Positions 17,311-27,439 of a stretch of 64,000 nucleotides of DNA are shown here, in pieces. The translations under genes were made by a program, and so were the position numbers. Location of the stretch: assembly GCA_964505215.1 (NCBI GenBank), contig CAZDGU010000005.1, positions 124,001-188,000 of the forward strand, in the 5' to 3' direction. The stretch is from Gracilimonas sp964505215 (GTDB lineage Bacteria; Bacteroidota; Rhodothermia; Balneolales; Balneolaceae). Under the pieces are notes generated by a model that saw only the letters and a list, made by a program, of their open reading frames with translations, searched no databases and was not told the DNA's origin. Positions within the stretch are counted from its first letter, which is position 1; every line of letters starts with the position of its first letter.

Positions 17311-18312
17311 CTACAAAATAAGCATGGCATCACCGAAGGAGTAAAACCGATACTCTTGTTCGATGGCGTGCTCATATACTTTCTTCATTTCGCTGTAGCC
17401 CATAAATGCGGCTACCAACATAAGCAGCGTGCTTTTAGGCAAGTGGAAATTGGTGATTAGCGCATCTACAGATTTAAAAGAATAGCCCGGTGTTATAAAA
17501 ATATCGGTTTCACGAGCCTGTGGCTCAAATCGGCGCTGATTGTCAGATGCTGTTTCCAGTACGCGAATGGCGGTTGTGCCAACGGCGGTAATGTGCGAAG
17601 CATCATTCAGCTGTTTACAAGTGGCAGCATTTAGTTGAAACCACTCGCTGTGCATGTTGTGCTCATCCAGATTCTCCATTTTCACCGGAGCAAAGGTTCC
17701 CAGCCCTACATGCAGCGTCACTTCCGCTTTCGAAATACCGTTGGTTTTTAAGGTGTGAATAAGCTCATCCGTGAAATGTAATCCGGCCGTGGGCGCGGCT
17801 TTACTGCCCAAATCTTTGGCATACACGGTTTGATATTCATCGGCAAGGCTTTCATCCTGCTGAATATAAGGCGGAAAGGGCGTGTGCTTGTATGGAATCA
17901 GCTTGGGGTCGTCCAAATCACAGGATAGCTGCAGCGTACGCAGGCCGTCTTCGGCAATATGCGTTACTTTGGCCCAAACACCATCAGCTAATTCCACCTC
18001 TCTACCCTTCTTGAACTTTTTACCCGGCCGCACCATGGCCTCTACTGTATTATTGTTTTGCGCAGAAACTACGAACAGCTCTTTTTTACCTTCCTCAAAC
18101 AAAAGACGGCACTTTTCTACCTTGCTATTGTTTACGGTCAGGATAGTGTCTTGCGGAAGGTATTCTCCTACGTTATAAAAATAATTATCCGTAATACAGC
18201 CGGTTTTCCGATCGTAAACCAGCAGCCGGGCATGATCTCTCGGTTGCGCCGGCGACTGAGCAATCAGATTTTCGGGGAGATGATAATCAAAATCAGAAAG
18301 GGTAAAATTCAT
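17311..18312 (-). CDS. queA: S-adenosylmethionine:tRNA ribosyltransferase-isomerase
   Basis: Adds the ribosyl part of SAM to 7-aminomethyl-7-deazaguanine in tRNA, the penultimate step of queuosine synthesis. Family features across 333 residues: the N-terminal LSDFDYHLPENLIAQ, the ARLLVYDRKTG strand, PFPPYI near 145, AAPTAGLHFT near 170, HVGLGTFAPV near 202, and the C-terminal YRFYSFGDAML. Length is at the short end of the normal 340-350 range, with no missing core motif. It lies 17 bases after the lipoprotein gene and is the last gene of the xseB-dxs row. Confidence 0.96.
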   Translation of the reverse strand: MNFTLSDFDYHLPENLIAQSPAQPRDHARLLVYDRKTGCITDNYFYNVGEYLPQDTILTVNNSKVEKCRLLFEEGKKELFVVSAQNNNTVEAMVRPGKKFKKGREVELADGVWAKVTHIAEDGLRTLQLSCDLDDPKLIPYKHTPFPPYIQQDESLADEYQTVYAKDLGSKAAPTAGLHFTDELIHTLKTNGISKAEVTLHVGLGTFAPVKMENLDEHNMHSEWFQLNAATCKQLNDASHITAVGTTAIRVLETASDNQRRFEPQARETDIFITPGYSFKSVDALITNFHLPKSTLLMLVAAFMGYSEMKKVYEHAIEQEYRFYSFGDAMLIL

Positions 18313-18329
18313 TCAATAAGATAACAGAA

Positions 18330-18989
18330 TTAGTTAGCTAACTTGATGGCGAAAAAGTTTTCCTGATCAGGCACCACTTGTACTCTTTCTGTGTGTACAA
18401 TTTCGTTATTCCGTTCAATCAATATTTGAAGACTGTCTCGCACTTCAAACCCGCCACTGGCCGACGACCTAAACGTCCTGCCCAAGGCTAAATGATCGGC
18501 ATTAAGCTCAAACTCACCCATTTGATTTGTATAGTCGTACGGCATCACGTTAATTAGGGCGCTATCGGGGCGGCTCACTACAAACAAATTAGCCGTCAAA
18601 ACTCTGTCATTAAAGGTTATTTCATATCCGTACATGCCGTTGGTAAGCAGTGAATCGGGCATTTCAATTATCTGATGACCGGTTTCCAGCGTATCTTCTA
18701 AAAAAGTGGCGAAAGGAGTAACCGCTCCATGTCGAAAAAGAGATGCGGTATATTTTGTTCGCACCGGCACATCTACAGCAATACCCAGGGTGTCTTCCAG
18801 TTCCTGAACCAGAAAGCCGCCGGGTTTAAAGTAGTTTCTGAAATGAATTTCGGCATCAGTTACCGGGAGGCCGTCCGCAGTTTCTACTACACCTTTTACA
18901 TTTTCATAAGTTTTGGGTTTCGATTCTTTTATACAGCCTGTAAATAACAGTATAGCTACAAAAAACAGTAGCGTGAATAGTCGTGACAT
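18330..18989 (-). CDS. Putative lipoprotein of unknown function
   Basis: A 219-residue protein not recognised as a named family. It has a short signal peptide with lipobox LFTGC, so Cys19 should be lipidated. The mature part opens with a beta-rich segment (VKGVVETADGLPVTDAEIHF) that looks like a carboxypeptidase-regulatory-like or other Ig-type envelope domain, as in many Bacteroidota surface lipoproteins. Start and dxs stop share one base (TAATG), so translation is probably coupled to dxs, though no functional link to isoprenoid synthesis is apparent. Confidence 0.8.
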   Translation of the reverse strand: MSRLFTLLFFVAILLFTGCIKESKPKTYENVKGVVETADGLPVTDAEIHFRNYFKPGGFLVQELEDTLGIAVDVPVRTKYTASLFRHGAVTPFATFLEDTLETGHQIIEMPDSLLTNGMYGYEITFNDRVLTANLFVVSRPDSALINVMPYDYTNQMGEFELNADHLALGRTFRSSASGGFEVRDSLQILIERNNEIVHTERVQVVPDQENFFAIKLAN

Positions 18990-20908
18990 TATATTACGTT
19001 GATTGGTTTTAACTCTTTTATAGTTTCAATTATTCCTGTAACCCCAATCCCAATTTCATCGTGCAGTTCTTCCTGCGTTCCGTGCTCTATAATACGGTCA
19101 GGAATGCCCATTATTTTAAGCGCCGGGCGATTTGGTTTTTCAGCAATGTATTCTGCAACAGCACTTCCAATTCCACCTATTTTTGCTCCATCCTCGAGCG
19201 TAACAATATGTGAATAGTGCTCACATACCTCATCAATAAGCGCAGTGTCTAACGGCTTGGCAAAGCGCATATCATAATGACCAATTTCTATGCCTTCCTT
19301 CGATAATGCTTCCGCTGCTTCTGTTACATACTTCCCAATGGGACCAAAACTGAGCACGGCTATGTGCTCTCCTTTTCGCAGCTCCACGCCTTTGCCTATT
19401 TCCATAAGCTCGAATCCTTCGCGAACTTTCATTCCGGTCGCTTTTCCTCGCGGATAACGAATGGCCCAGGCCGCTTCATCATATTTTGAAGCCGTGTACA
19501 TCATATCGCGCAAATCCTGTTCATTCAGCGGCGAGGAAATCACCATATTAGGAATAGCGCGCATATACGCCGTATCGTAAACGCCGTGATGAGTTGGCCC
19601 ATCGGCGCCCACCAATCCCGCGCGATCTATACAAAACACAACCGGCAGATTCTGAATGGCTACATCGTGCACCAGCTGATCGTAACCGCGCTGTAAAAAT
19701 GAAGAGTAAATAGCGCAAAAGGCTTTTTTGCCTTCTGTGGCAAGTCCGGCCGCAAAAGTAACGGCGTGCTGCTCGGCAATGCCCACATCAAAAGCGCGCT
19801 CTGGAAATTCGTTCATCATGGGCAGCAGACTGGAACCACTGGGCATGGCGGGCGTCATACTTACAATATCTTCATCCATTTTGGCCAGCTCTACTAACGT
19901 ATCACCAAATACTTGTTGGTACTTTGGGGTGATGTCTTTTTGAACCGGAGCCGACAATGATTTTCCGGTAATTTTATCGAAAGGACTACTGGAAGCATGC
20001 CATTTGGTTTGCTCCCGTTCTGCCGGAGCAAATCCTTTTCCTTTCACCGTAACAATGTGCAACAGCTTAGGGCCTTTTACTTCTTTAAGATCTTCCAGCA
20101 TTTTGCGGAGTCCGTCCACATCATGGCCATCGGTGGGACCGTAATATTTGAAACCGAGTGCGCGAAAAAGGGAACCGGGAGTAAGCGCTGCCGTCATCGC
20201 ATTTTCGAGACGTGAAGCTACTTTTCGCATTTTATCTCCGGCCGATTTGAAATGCCCGAGCATGTCGTACACTTCATCCCGCATTTTGTTAAACGTTTTA
20301 CTGGTGGTGATATCAGCCAAATATTCTTTCAGCGCGCCCACGTTGGGATCAATCGACATGTTGTTGTCATTCAAAACCACCAACACATCGCTATTCATAG
20401 CGCCGGCGTTGTTCATGGCCTCAAAAGCGAGGCCGGCCGTCATGGCGCCATCACCGATTACGGCTACTACTTTTTTGTCAGATTTATTCAAATCGCGAGC
20501 CACAGCCATACCCAAAGCGGCAGAAATGGATGTGCTGGAATGGCCCACTCCAAAGGTATCGTACTCGCTTTCGCTGCGTTTTGGGAAACCGGAAATTCCA
20601 CCATACTTCCGATTGGTATGAAACTGGTCTCTCCGTCCGGTCAATATTTTATGGCCATACGCCTGATGCCCCACATCCCAAACCAGCAAATCATTTGGCG
20701 TATCATACACGTAATGCAGCGCGGTTGTTAGCTCTACCACGCCCAAGCTGGCACCAAAATGTCCGCCATGTACCGATACAATATCAATAATATATTGCCG
20801 AAGCTGATCACATACTTCCTGAAGCTGATCGGCTTTTAGTTTTTTAAGGTCTGAGGGGGAATTTATTTCTGCAAGCAGAGCTCCCGGAGTTGGTTTTGAT
20901 TGGCTCAT
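18989..20908 (-). CDS. dxs: 1-deoxy-D-xylulose-5-phosphate synthase
   Basis: Thiamine-diphosphate enzyme condensing pyruvate with glyceraldehyde 3-phosphate, the first committed step of the MEP isoprenoid route. The 639 residues show HGGHFGASLG near the N-terminus, WDVGHQAY, the ThDP motif GDGAMTAGLAFEAMNN near 155-170, DPNVGAL, the pyrimidine-domain EQHAVTFAAGLA near 377, and PTHHGVYD near 433. The C-terminal transketolase domain is complete. Gene order xseB-dxs is common in bacteria; the intervening ispA of many genomes is absent here. Confidence 0.97.
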   Translation of the reverse strand: MSQSKPTPGALLAEINSPSDLKKLKADQLQEVCDQLRQYIIDIVSVHGGHFGASLGVVELTTALHYVYDTPNDLLVWDVGHQAYGHKILTGRRDQFHTNRKYGGISGFPKRSESEYDTFGVGHSSTSISAALGMAVARDLNKSDKKVVAVIGDGAMTAGLAFEAMNNAGAMNSDVLVVLNDNNMSIDPNVGALKEYLADITTSKTFNKMRDEVYDMLGHFKSAGDKMRKVASRLENAMTAALTPGSLFRALGFKYYGPTDGHDVDGLRKMLEDLKEVKGPKLLHIVTVKGKGFAPAEREQTKWHASSSPFDKITGKSLSAPVQKDITPKYQQVFGDTLVELAKMDEDIVSMTPAMPSGSSLLPMMNEFPERAFDVGIAEQHAVTFAAGLATEGKKAFCAIYSSFLQRGYDQLVHDVAIQNLPVVFCIDRAGLVGADGPTHHGVYDTAYMRAIPNMVISSPLNEQDLRDMMYTASKYDEAAWAIRYPRGKATGMKVREGFELMEIGKGVELRKGEHIAVLSFGPIGKYVTEAAEALSKEGIEIGHYDMRFAKPLDTALIDEVCEHYSHIVTLEDGAKIGGIGSAVAEYIAEKPNRPALKIMGIPDRIIEHGTQEELHDEIGIGVTGIIETIKELKPINVI

Positions 20909-20923
20909 AAATATAACTATAAA

Positions 20924-21124
20924 CTATGAATGGTCTTCGTTGACTTGCTCTATGCGAAGCTCCGCTTGTTCTAAAATTTCCGTTAAAAATTTAGACATTT
21001 TAACGCCTTCTTCATACAGAGAAACTGAATCTTCTAATGTAATCTCATCATCTTCAAGTTGTTCCACTATCACTTCTAACTTTTGTAAAGCTTCTTCAAA
21101 GCTCAGTCGTTCCTTGTCTGCCAT
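20924..21124 (-). CDS. xseB: Exodeoxyribonuclease VII small subunit
   Basis: A 66-residue acidic helical protein. LSFEEALQKLEVIVEQLE followed by LEDSVSLYEEGVKM is diagnostic for XseB, which binds XseA to form the single-strand exonuclease VII. Length is typical. It starts with ATG and lies 15 bases upstream of dxs. The large subunit gene xseA is not in this window. Confidence 0.93.
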   Translation of the reverse strand: MADKERLSFEEALQKLEVIVEQLEDDEITLEDSVSLYEEGVKMSKFLTEILEQAELRIEQVNEDHS

Positions 21125-21220
21125 GTATTTTCCTGAAACAGTAATTGTTATGCGTTTTAGCCCTCAAGGATACCGGTTTTTAATGAAAAAGGCATGTTTT
21201 ACTGTCATCTTATTTTCACT

Positions 21221-23623
21221 TCACCAATTAATGCGGCGTATATTTTGCCCATCTGATGCTAATACAACAGCTCGTTCTAAACTGGTGAAGAGCAGCTCTG
21301 CTTTTGTTTTTTGAAGCCTGCTTATGGCTTCGGGGTGAGGGTGCCGGAATTTATTTCGCTCTGCTAAAGATATAATGGCTTGTTGCGGAGTTACTGCATC
21401 CAGAAAAGAGATGCTCGAACTGGTTCGGCTTCCATGGTGACCTACTTTCAAAATATCAGCATCCAGCAGGTTTTGATACTGCCGGACTACTTTTTGCTCC
21501 TGATGGGTCCCCGCATCTCCAGTAAATAATATTTCTGATTCTCCATAAATAACCTGCAGTATCAGCGAGTGTTCGTTGGGGTCTGAGCCGTGAACATCAT
21601 CATCCGGACCCAGCACTAAAAACAGCATAGCAGGATCTATGCTTGGAATATCGCCGGACTGAAGCGCCTCAACCGGAATGGACTTCTCCCCGGCAAGCTG
21701 AAGATAGTTTTTATACAAATTGGAGTCGTATGGATATCCGGAATTATAAATGGTTTTAATAGGAACATGCTGTATCAAATCCACTATTCCCCCAATATGA
21801 TCGGCGTGTGGATGGCTTAAGAATACGGCGTCCAGCGTATCAACTCCCAGCGCTTTTAGGTGAGGCAGAATAATGGATTTTCCGCTGTTGTAACCGGGCG
21901 ACCATACACCGGCATCTATCAGCACGTGGTTTTTATTTGGAGTGATGAGTAAGGCGGCATCTCCCTGACCAACGTCAAAAAAGGTGATTTCCAGCTCGGC
22001 GGGCTTTAACTTCAGCGCTATATTTTGTGAAACCATGAGGCAGGCTACACATAGAAATCCAATAATCAGTTTCCAGCGTAATGCGGCTATATGAAAAGAT
22101 GAAATCCCAAAAATGAGAAACATCCACAGCACAAACAGCAACGGACTCTGAAAAGAAATGGCCGTCCACGCCCATTCCCACCCGGCCGCCATATTCACAA
22201 AATCATTCATCCACCCCAAGAATATATCAGAAGGATAATTCAAGATAAGTCCCACCCACGGTATTACCGCCGATATGCCCAGCGCAATGAGTGAAATGGG
22301 GACAATCAGTCCTAAAAATGGAACGAAAAGAGCATTGGAAATCGGACTCACCAAAGAAATTTCACCAAAATAAAACACCTGCAATGGATACAGTCCAAAC
22401 TGTACCACAATGGAAACAATAATCACCATCAGCGGCTTGCCGTACCAGCGGATGCGCAACCAATAAGGCAGCATTTTTTGTATAACAGGAAGAATCAGCA
22501 AAATGATAATTACGGCTGAAAAAGAGAGCTGAAAGCCAATGTCAAAAAGCTGTGCAGGGTTGATAATCAGCAGCACAATGGCGGCAGCAGCGGTTAGATT
22601 CAGCGAATCATTTATTTTGTGAAACAGTTTTCCATAGCTTAAAAAAACGGCCATGACAGAAGCGCGCATCACCGATGGAGAAAAACCGGTGAGCCCGGCA
22701 TAGGCAAATAAAATGCCGAGCAAAACAAAGAGCCCAATAGTGCTCCCGAACTTTTTAGTCCAGAAATATGGAATAAAAACCCAGAACGGAGCCACTACAA
22801 AACCCACATGAAGTCCCGATACAGCCATAATGTGCGATAATCCTGATCGGGAAAATGCTTTTTTGGATTCACTGTCCAGCTCTTTTTTGTAACCGATCAG
22901 CAGCGCCTTGGCTATGGGCGCGTTTACGGCATCAAAATTTTTATCCACTAAAGATAATGCCTGCTCTCGCCACCAAATCCATTCATTTATTGCTGTGTTG
23001 GGTTCCAACTCGTACAGCTGCGTTGCTTTTATCTGTGCTGCTATCTGTTGGGATTTCAGGTACTGCTTATAATTAAATTCATACGGATTCCTTTTTTCTG
23101 AAATTGGAATTACAGTTCCCAAAATGATTACCCGGTCACCTAACGTAGCACCGGTGTGAACTTCGTCAGCCAATATTCTGGCTTTATAGCGCACATCTGA
23201 AATAACACTTCCCAAAGCCGTGCTGTCCACATTTAAATCCCATCGAATTTTACCCGTTGAGGTTTTAGAAATAGACTGAATGGTTCCCTGAATAACCACC
23301 TCTTCCCAATCCGAAATGGCTAACAGCTGAGTTGTTGGCGAATCCGTTTTTTGATCTCTTATTTGCATTCGGAGCATCCCAAAAACCACCACTATACACA
23401 GAAATAGAAGCGTGCTTATTTTAAAAATCAGTGGTCGTATTACCTGAGTGCCCCGCCATTCAACAAGAAAAAAGAGGAGGATAAGTGAGGCAAAAATAAT
23501 CCATAATACAACTGTCTCAGGCTCTAAATAGTAGAACAGCAATATGCCGGCAATCAGTAATAAGGCTAAACGAACGGCCGGATATCTGCTAAATGGAAAC
23601 CGATATTTTGTTCGCGACTCCAT
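21221..23623 (-). CDS. comEC: ComEC/Rec2-type DNA uptake channel protein
   Basis: Inner-membrane protein proposed to carry single-stranded DNA into the cytoplasm during natural transformation. Residues 1-210 contain two to four membrane segments and a DUF4131/OB-like domain. Residues about 230-510 are the multi-spanning Competence domain, with ALLIGYKKELD and SGLSHIMAVSGLHVG. Residues about 545-800 form a metallo-beta-lactamase-type nuclease-like domain with LSHPHADHIGG. Full length at 800 residues. No other competence gene is adjacent, but an HhH protein related to ComEA is encoded at 56951-57502. Confidence 0.92.
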   Translation of the reverse strand: MESRTKYRFPFSRYPAVRLALLLIAGILLFYYLEPETVVLWIIFASLILLFFLVEWRGTQVIRPLIFKISTLLFLCIVVVFGMLRMQIRDQKTDSPTTQLLAISDWEEVVIQGTIQSISKTSTGKIRWDLNVDSTALGSVISDVRYKARILADEVHTGATLGDRVIILGTVIPISEKRNPYEFNYKQYLKSQQIAAQIKATQLYELEPNTAINEWIWWREQALSLVDKNFDAVNAPIAKALLIGYKKELDSESKKAFSRSGLSHIMAVSGLHVGFVVAPFWVFIPYFWTKKFGSTIGLFVLLGILFAYAGLTGFSPSVMRASVMAVFLSYGKLFHKINDSLNLTAAAAIVLLIINPAQLFDIGFQLSFSAVIIILLILPVIQKMLPYWLRIRWYGKPLMVIIVSIVVQFGLYPLQVFYFGEISLVSPISNALFVPFLGLIVPISLIALGISAVIPWVGLILNYPSDIFLGWMNDFVNMAAGWEWAWTAISFQSPLLFVLWMFLIFGISSFHIAALRWKLIIGFLCVACLMVSQNIALKLKPAELEITFFDVGQGDAALLITPNKNHVLIDAGVWSPGYNSGKSIILPHLKALGVDTLDAVFLSHPHADHIGGIVDLIQHVPIKTIYNSGYPYDSNLYKNYLQLAGEKSIPVEALQSGDIPSIDPAMLFLVLGPDDDVHGSDPNEHSLILQVIYGESEILFTGDAGTHQEQKVVRQYQNLLDADILKVGHHGSRTSSSISFLDAVTPQQAIISLAERNKFRHPHPEAISRLQKTKAELLFTSLERAVVLASDGQNIRRINW

Positions 23624-23810
23624 ATTAGTAAGAGTGTATTAAACTACATTCCTTACACTTTTACAGTCGGGAGGATGTCGCAATTTCATCCCGCTTTTAA
23701 AAAGATGCGAAATGGAAAAATTTATGAAATAAGTTTTTAACGTGAACCGAGATTCATAACTTCATAGGAACCACCATGTTTAGTGTAATTAACCAATCGG
23801 ACACAAAGCC

Positions 23811-24482
23811 GTGCAACAGCAAGTTTTATTCCCTCCCCGAGAACCCTTCAACGCCTACTCTCATTACTTAGGCGCGCTAATTGCAACAGTATGGCTCATT
23901 TTTTTGATGATCGCTGCCGCCGGAGATCCGATATCGCATCAGGTTTCATTTTTAGTATATGGCATCTCCGTTATTCTGATGTTTCTCTCCAGCGGAATTT
24001 ATCACACGCTGAATGTGCAAAACAAGACTGAAGAACTTTTTCGACTGTTTGATCATATTCTCATTTACGTAGTTATTGCCGGCTCATATACTCCCATGTG
24101 TACCATTTTGCTGGAAGGCGGCTGGCAGTGGGGCATGCTGCTGGGAATTTGGCTGTTTGCGCTGGCGGGCGTGCTCAAAAAAACCTTTTGGCTGAACGCG
24201 CCCCGCTGGTTTTCAACCATTATTTATTTGTTGATGGGCTGGGTTTCCGTAATAGTGCTTCCGCAAGTTTGGAATTTACTGCCTAACGGCTTTGTATATT
24301 GGATTGCAATCGGTGGAGTGTTTTACACCATTGGCGCAGTTATTTACGGCATCCAAAAACCCAATCCCATTCCTCGCTATTTTGGATTTCATGAGATTTG
24401 GCATTTATTTGTAATGGGTGGTGCATTTTCTCATTTTTGGGCTATTTATCACTATTTACCAAACTATACGCTTCCTGCTTAA
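23811..24482 (+). CDS. Hemolysin III / PAQR-family membrane protein
   Basis: A 223-residue protein with seven predicted membrane helices. Family motifs are clear: NAYSHYLGAL near the start, SSGIYHTLN near 64, DHILIYVVIAGSYTP near 80-94, and HEIWHLFVMGGAFSHF near the C-terminus. The His and Ser/Asp residues match the zinc-binding site of PAQR receptors and hydrolases. The hemolytic name is historical; the bacterial role is uncertain. The only suitable start is GTG at 23811. The stop TAA overlaps the next ATG by one base. Confidence 0.9.
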   Translation: MQQQVLFPPREPFNAYSHYLGALIATVWLIFLMIAAAGDPISHQVSFLVYGISVILMFLSSGIYHTLNVQNKTEELFRLFDHILIYVVIAGSYTPMCTILLEGGWQWGMLLGIWLFALAGVLKKTFWLNAPRWFSTIIYLLMGWVSVIVLPQVWNLLPNGFVYWIAIGGVFYTIGAVIYGIQKPNPIPRYFGFHEIWHLFVMGGAFSHFWAIYHYLPNYTLPA

Positions 24483-27439
24483 TGCTTAGAAATACTCTTC
24501 TTATTGCTCTTTGTTTGATGTTGGCGCCAGCTGTGGTATGGGCGCAATTATACAGTCCATATACCTATAACGCTTACACTATTCACCGGCCAACGGGGTT
24601 GAAGTGGAAGCAAATAAAGACCGACCATTTTCGCGTTATTTACCCAGATGGTGAAGATTCTCTGGCTTACCGCTCGGCGGCTATTTTGGAAAGCAGCTAC
24701 CCGAAAGCTTCTAAACTTACGGGTGGCTCGTTATCCAACTTTCCGGTGATATTGAATAACTATAACTACCGCTCTAATGGATTTGTAACCTCCATGAACT
24801 TCAGGTCTGAAATTGACTTGGCGGCTATGAAGGGAAAAGGGATGAATCCCAAGTCGGGCGATTGGCTGGAAACTGTACTGCCGCATGAGCTGGTGCACGC
24901 CACTCATTTTAATGTGCAGCAGCCAGCTAAAAATAAGAAGGCAAGCATTCCAAATTTCATCAGCCTTTTTTCTCCCGATATGGCTCGGTCTTTTCATGGA
25001 CTCCCACCCGTAGGTATGCATGAAGGCCTGGCGGTGTATTATGAAACAGAATCTGTAGCACCCGGTGGCGGACGGGGTAATTATTCTTTTTTCAACAATC
25101 GGTTCAACGCTAATTTTGGTTCTACAAACCGCTGGAACATGGGGCAAACGCTCATTCCGTCAAACTACACGCGGCCGTTCAATCGCCACTATATAGCCGG
25201 TTATACTTTTATGGACTGGCTGCACGTGCGCTATGGCGACTCCATTTCAAAAAAAGCCATTCGAAATCACTACCATAATTTCTTTTTGGGATATGGCTTT
25301 GCGCTCCGCCAAAAAACCGGGAAGTGGCCGGGACAGCTTTATGCGCTCTACGAACAGGATTTAGCCGAACAGGAAGCAGATCGACTAAGCAATATAACGG
25401 TAAACACTACGGAGAAATCTCAGATAATAGACCCTTCATTTAAAGGCGATGAAATGCACGCTCCCAAATGGCTTTCTGAAAATACGCTGCTTTTTTATGG
25501 CTCCTTTTATAATGCCCGTGTTGGCTTTTACCGCTATAATTTAGACGAACAGCGCGCACGGCTCATTTCAGAAGTATATGGCACCGATGGATATGATTAC
25601 GAGATTACAGAAAACAACAACGTGCTGTTCAGTAATTACCAACAAGATGCTAAATTCTCCGGCGTGTTTACGACCGACCTCCAGCTGCTTAACGTTGAAA
25701 ACGGCAAGTACAACCGTCTTACAAAAAATGCGCAGGTGTACGCGCCCGCCACTAATGGCGAACAGGTTTTAGCTCTTCAATCTGACGGTGCCGGAGCTCA
25801 AATAGTACAAGTGGAAGAAAACGGCGAGCTCACCGTTCTTAAAAAATTCAAAGATGCCATTCCCATCAGTCTGGCCTTCAACCCGAAAAACCCGAAGCAG
25901 TTAGCCGTTATTGTGAAGCAGCGGGGCGTGCAGGCGCTGTGGATTACCACCACCCAAAATCTGGCTGATGACTTGGATTTACTGCCGGATTTAGCCTTCA
26001 AAAATGCTTCCGTTTTTGATGTGGAATGGCACCCAAACGGACAAAAATTTCTGTTTTCGATGGATGCGGAATCGGCTATGAATATTTTTGAGTATGATTT
26101 ATCCACTCAGCAAACAACGCAACTTACCGGTTCGCTGTATAATGCATTCGAGGCATCGTACAGTCCCGATGGAAATAAAATAGCGTATGTGCTGCAATCC
26201 GAAAGTGACCGAAAGGTTGCCATTTTGGACCGGCGTGATTTTGTGAACCGGCAAGTACCGGAGCAGGCTTTTTTGCGGGGTGATGAACTTCGGACTCAGC
26301 TTCAGCGTCCATTACTGGGCAGCGAGCTGATTGGTGACATTTCACCCCTCACGCCAACGAATTATCGGGCTGATTTTCGATGGTTAAAACCTCGCGCAAT
26401 CTATCCCGTTGTGGAAGAGCACGCCGGAACGTATCAGTACGGTGCGGGAATTTCGAGCATTGATCCGCTTTCGAGTCAGGCTTATTCTATTGAGGTCACC
26501 GGTATTCAAGATCGGCTGTGGTATGATGCCACCTACACCAATAAAATGTTTTATCCCGGCTTTGAGCTGTCTGCCTATAGCGAGCCTCAGTTTTTTGCCA
26601 CCAAAAATCCCAATACCGATCAGAATTTTTCGCTGATGCAGCAAGAGCGGGGATTCAGCCTCGGCTCACCCTTTAATTATATTTTTCGGGGTGATACGCG
26701 GCTGACTTCTATTTATCTGTCCCCAAAAATTTCAGCTGAGCAAATAAAATATTACAACCTTCAGGCTCAGGAGCTTTCCGATTTTTCAACACGATACAAA
26801 GCTTCTATTTTTTCGCAGCTTAGCCTGGGAGTGCTAAATTTACCGCGCAGCGTGCAGCCTGCGGCCGGGCTATCTCTTTTCGGGCTGTATGAGCAAACGC
26901 TGAATGAGCCGGAATATGACATCCATTTCCCCGGAAGTTCTACGCCAACGCGATACAGGTTTTCGGAGCAGTGGTCGGCTTATTACGGCATGTTTGGATT
27001 TCTTTCACCCCTGCGCCGATGGAACCAATCGCTTCGGTTAGACCTGCAGTTTCTGCAACAAAGTGCTTCACCTATTTACTCTAACAGCACCATTGTGCCC
27101 ATGGGTTTTAACAGCGACGAGTTCCCCAACTTCAACTCCGGCAATAATGAAGGATTTCAGCATTTGGGGCGTCTCAGCGCACGCTACACCATCCCGCTGT
27201 TTTATCCGGATAATGGCGGACTCCTGCTTCCACTTTACTTTAGCAGTATTTACTTAACGGCTTTTTCACATACATTAACCAACATGGAAGCTGCCAATCT
27301 TGTAGATTCAAGCCGCAGTATTTTCGGCGGGGGCTTACATGTTCAGTTTAAAGTATCGAACTTATTATTCGATTTGGGTGTTGGTTTTGCCTACGAGCCT
27401 ACGCGCAATCAATCACAATTTATATTTGGCCAATTTTGA
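24482..27439 (+). CDS. Exported HExxH protein with TolB-like propeller and C-terminal beta-barrel
   Basis: A 985-residue envelope protein. It has a signal peptide (cut near AWA/Q at residue 21-22), then a domain with HELVH at 135-139 and HEGLAVYYE from 180, a gluzincin arrangement in which E181 would be the third zinc ligand. A WD40/TolB-like propeller follows at about 350-640, with repeats such as ENNNVLFSNY, VEWHPNGQKFLFS and ASYSPDGNKIAYV. The rest is rich in aromatic beta-strands and ends in FIFGQF, suggesting an outer-membrane barrel. I chose ATG 24482 (TAATG overlap with the previous stop), because upstream in-frame codons lie within that gene and would spoil the signal peptide. Whether it is an active protease is unknown. 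Confidence 0.82.
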   Translation: MLRNTLLIALCLMLAPAVVWAQLYSPYTYNAYTIHRPTGLKWKQIKTDHFRVIYPDGEDSLAYRSAAILESSYPKASKLTGGSLSNFPVILNNYNYRSNGFVTSMNFRSEIDLAAMKGKGMNPKSGDWLETVLPHELVHATHFNVQQPAKNKKASIPNFISLFSPDMARSFHGLPPVGMHEGLAVYYETESVAPGGGRGNYSFFNNRFNANFGSTNRWNMGQTLIPSNYTRPFNRHYIAGYTFMDWLHVRYGDSISKKAIRNHYHNFFLGYGFALRQKTGKWPGQLYALYEQDLAEQEADRLSNITVNTTEKSQIIDPSFKGDEMHAPKWLSENTLLFYGSFYNARVGFYRYNLDEQRARLISEVYGTDGYDYEITENNNVLFSNYQQDAKFSGVFTTDLQLLNVENGKYNRLTKNAQVYAPATNGEQVLALQSDGAGAQIVQVEENGELTVLKKFKDAIPISLAFNPKNPKQLAVIVKQRGVQALWITTTQNLADDLDLLPDLAFKNASVFDVEWHPNGQKFLFSMDAESAMNIFEYDLSTQQTTQLTGSLYNAFEASYSPDGNKIAYVLQSESDRKVAILDRRDFVNRQVPEQAFLRGDELRTQLQRPLLGSELIGDISPLTPTNYRADFRWLKPRAIYPVVEEHAGTYQYGAGISSIDPLSSQAYSIEVTGIQDRLWYDATYTNKMFYPGFELSAYSEPQFFATKNPNTDQNFSLMQQERGFSLGSPFNYIFRGDTRLTSIYLSPKISAEQIKYYNLQAQELSDFSTRYKASIFSQLSLGVLNLPRSVQPAAGLSLFGLYEQTLNEPEYDIHFPGSSTPTRYRFSEQWSAYYGMFGFLSPLRRWNQSLRLDLQFLQQSASPIYSNSTIVPMGFNSDEFPNFNSGNNEGFQHLGRLSARYTIPLFYPDNGGLLLPLYFSSIYLTAFSHTLTNMEAANLVDSSRSIFGGGLHVQFKVSNLLFDLGVGFAYEPTRNQSQFIFGQF

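Noticed and set aside
20148..20731. Long antisense frames within dxs
   Set aside because: Shadow frames of a strongly conserved gene; no independent support.
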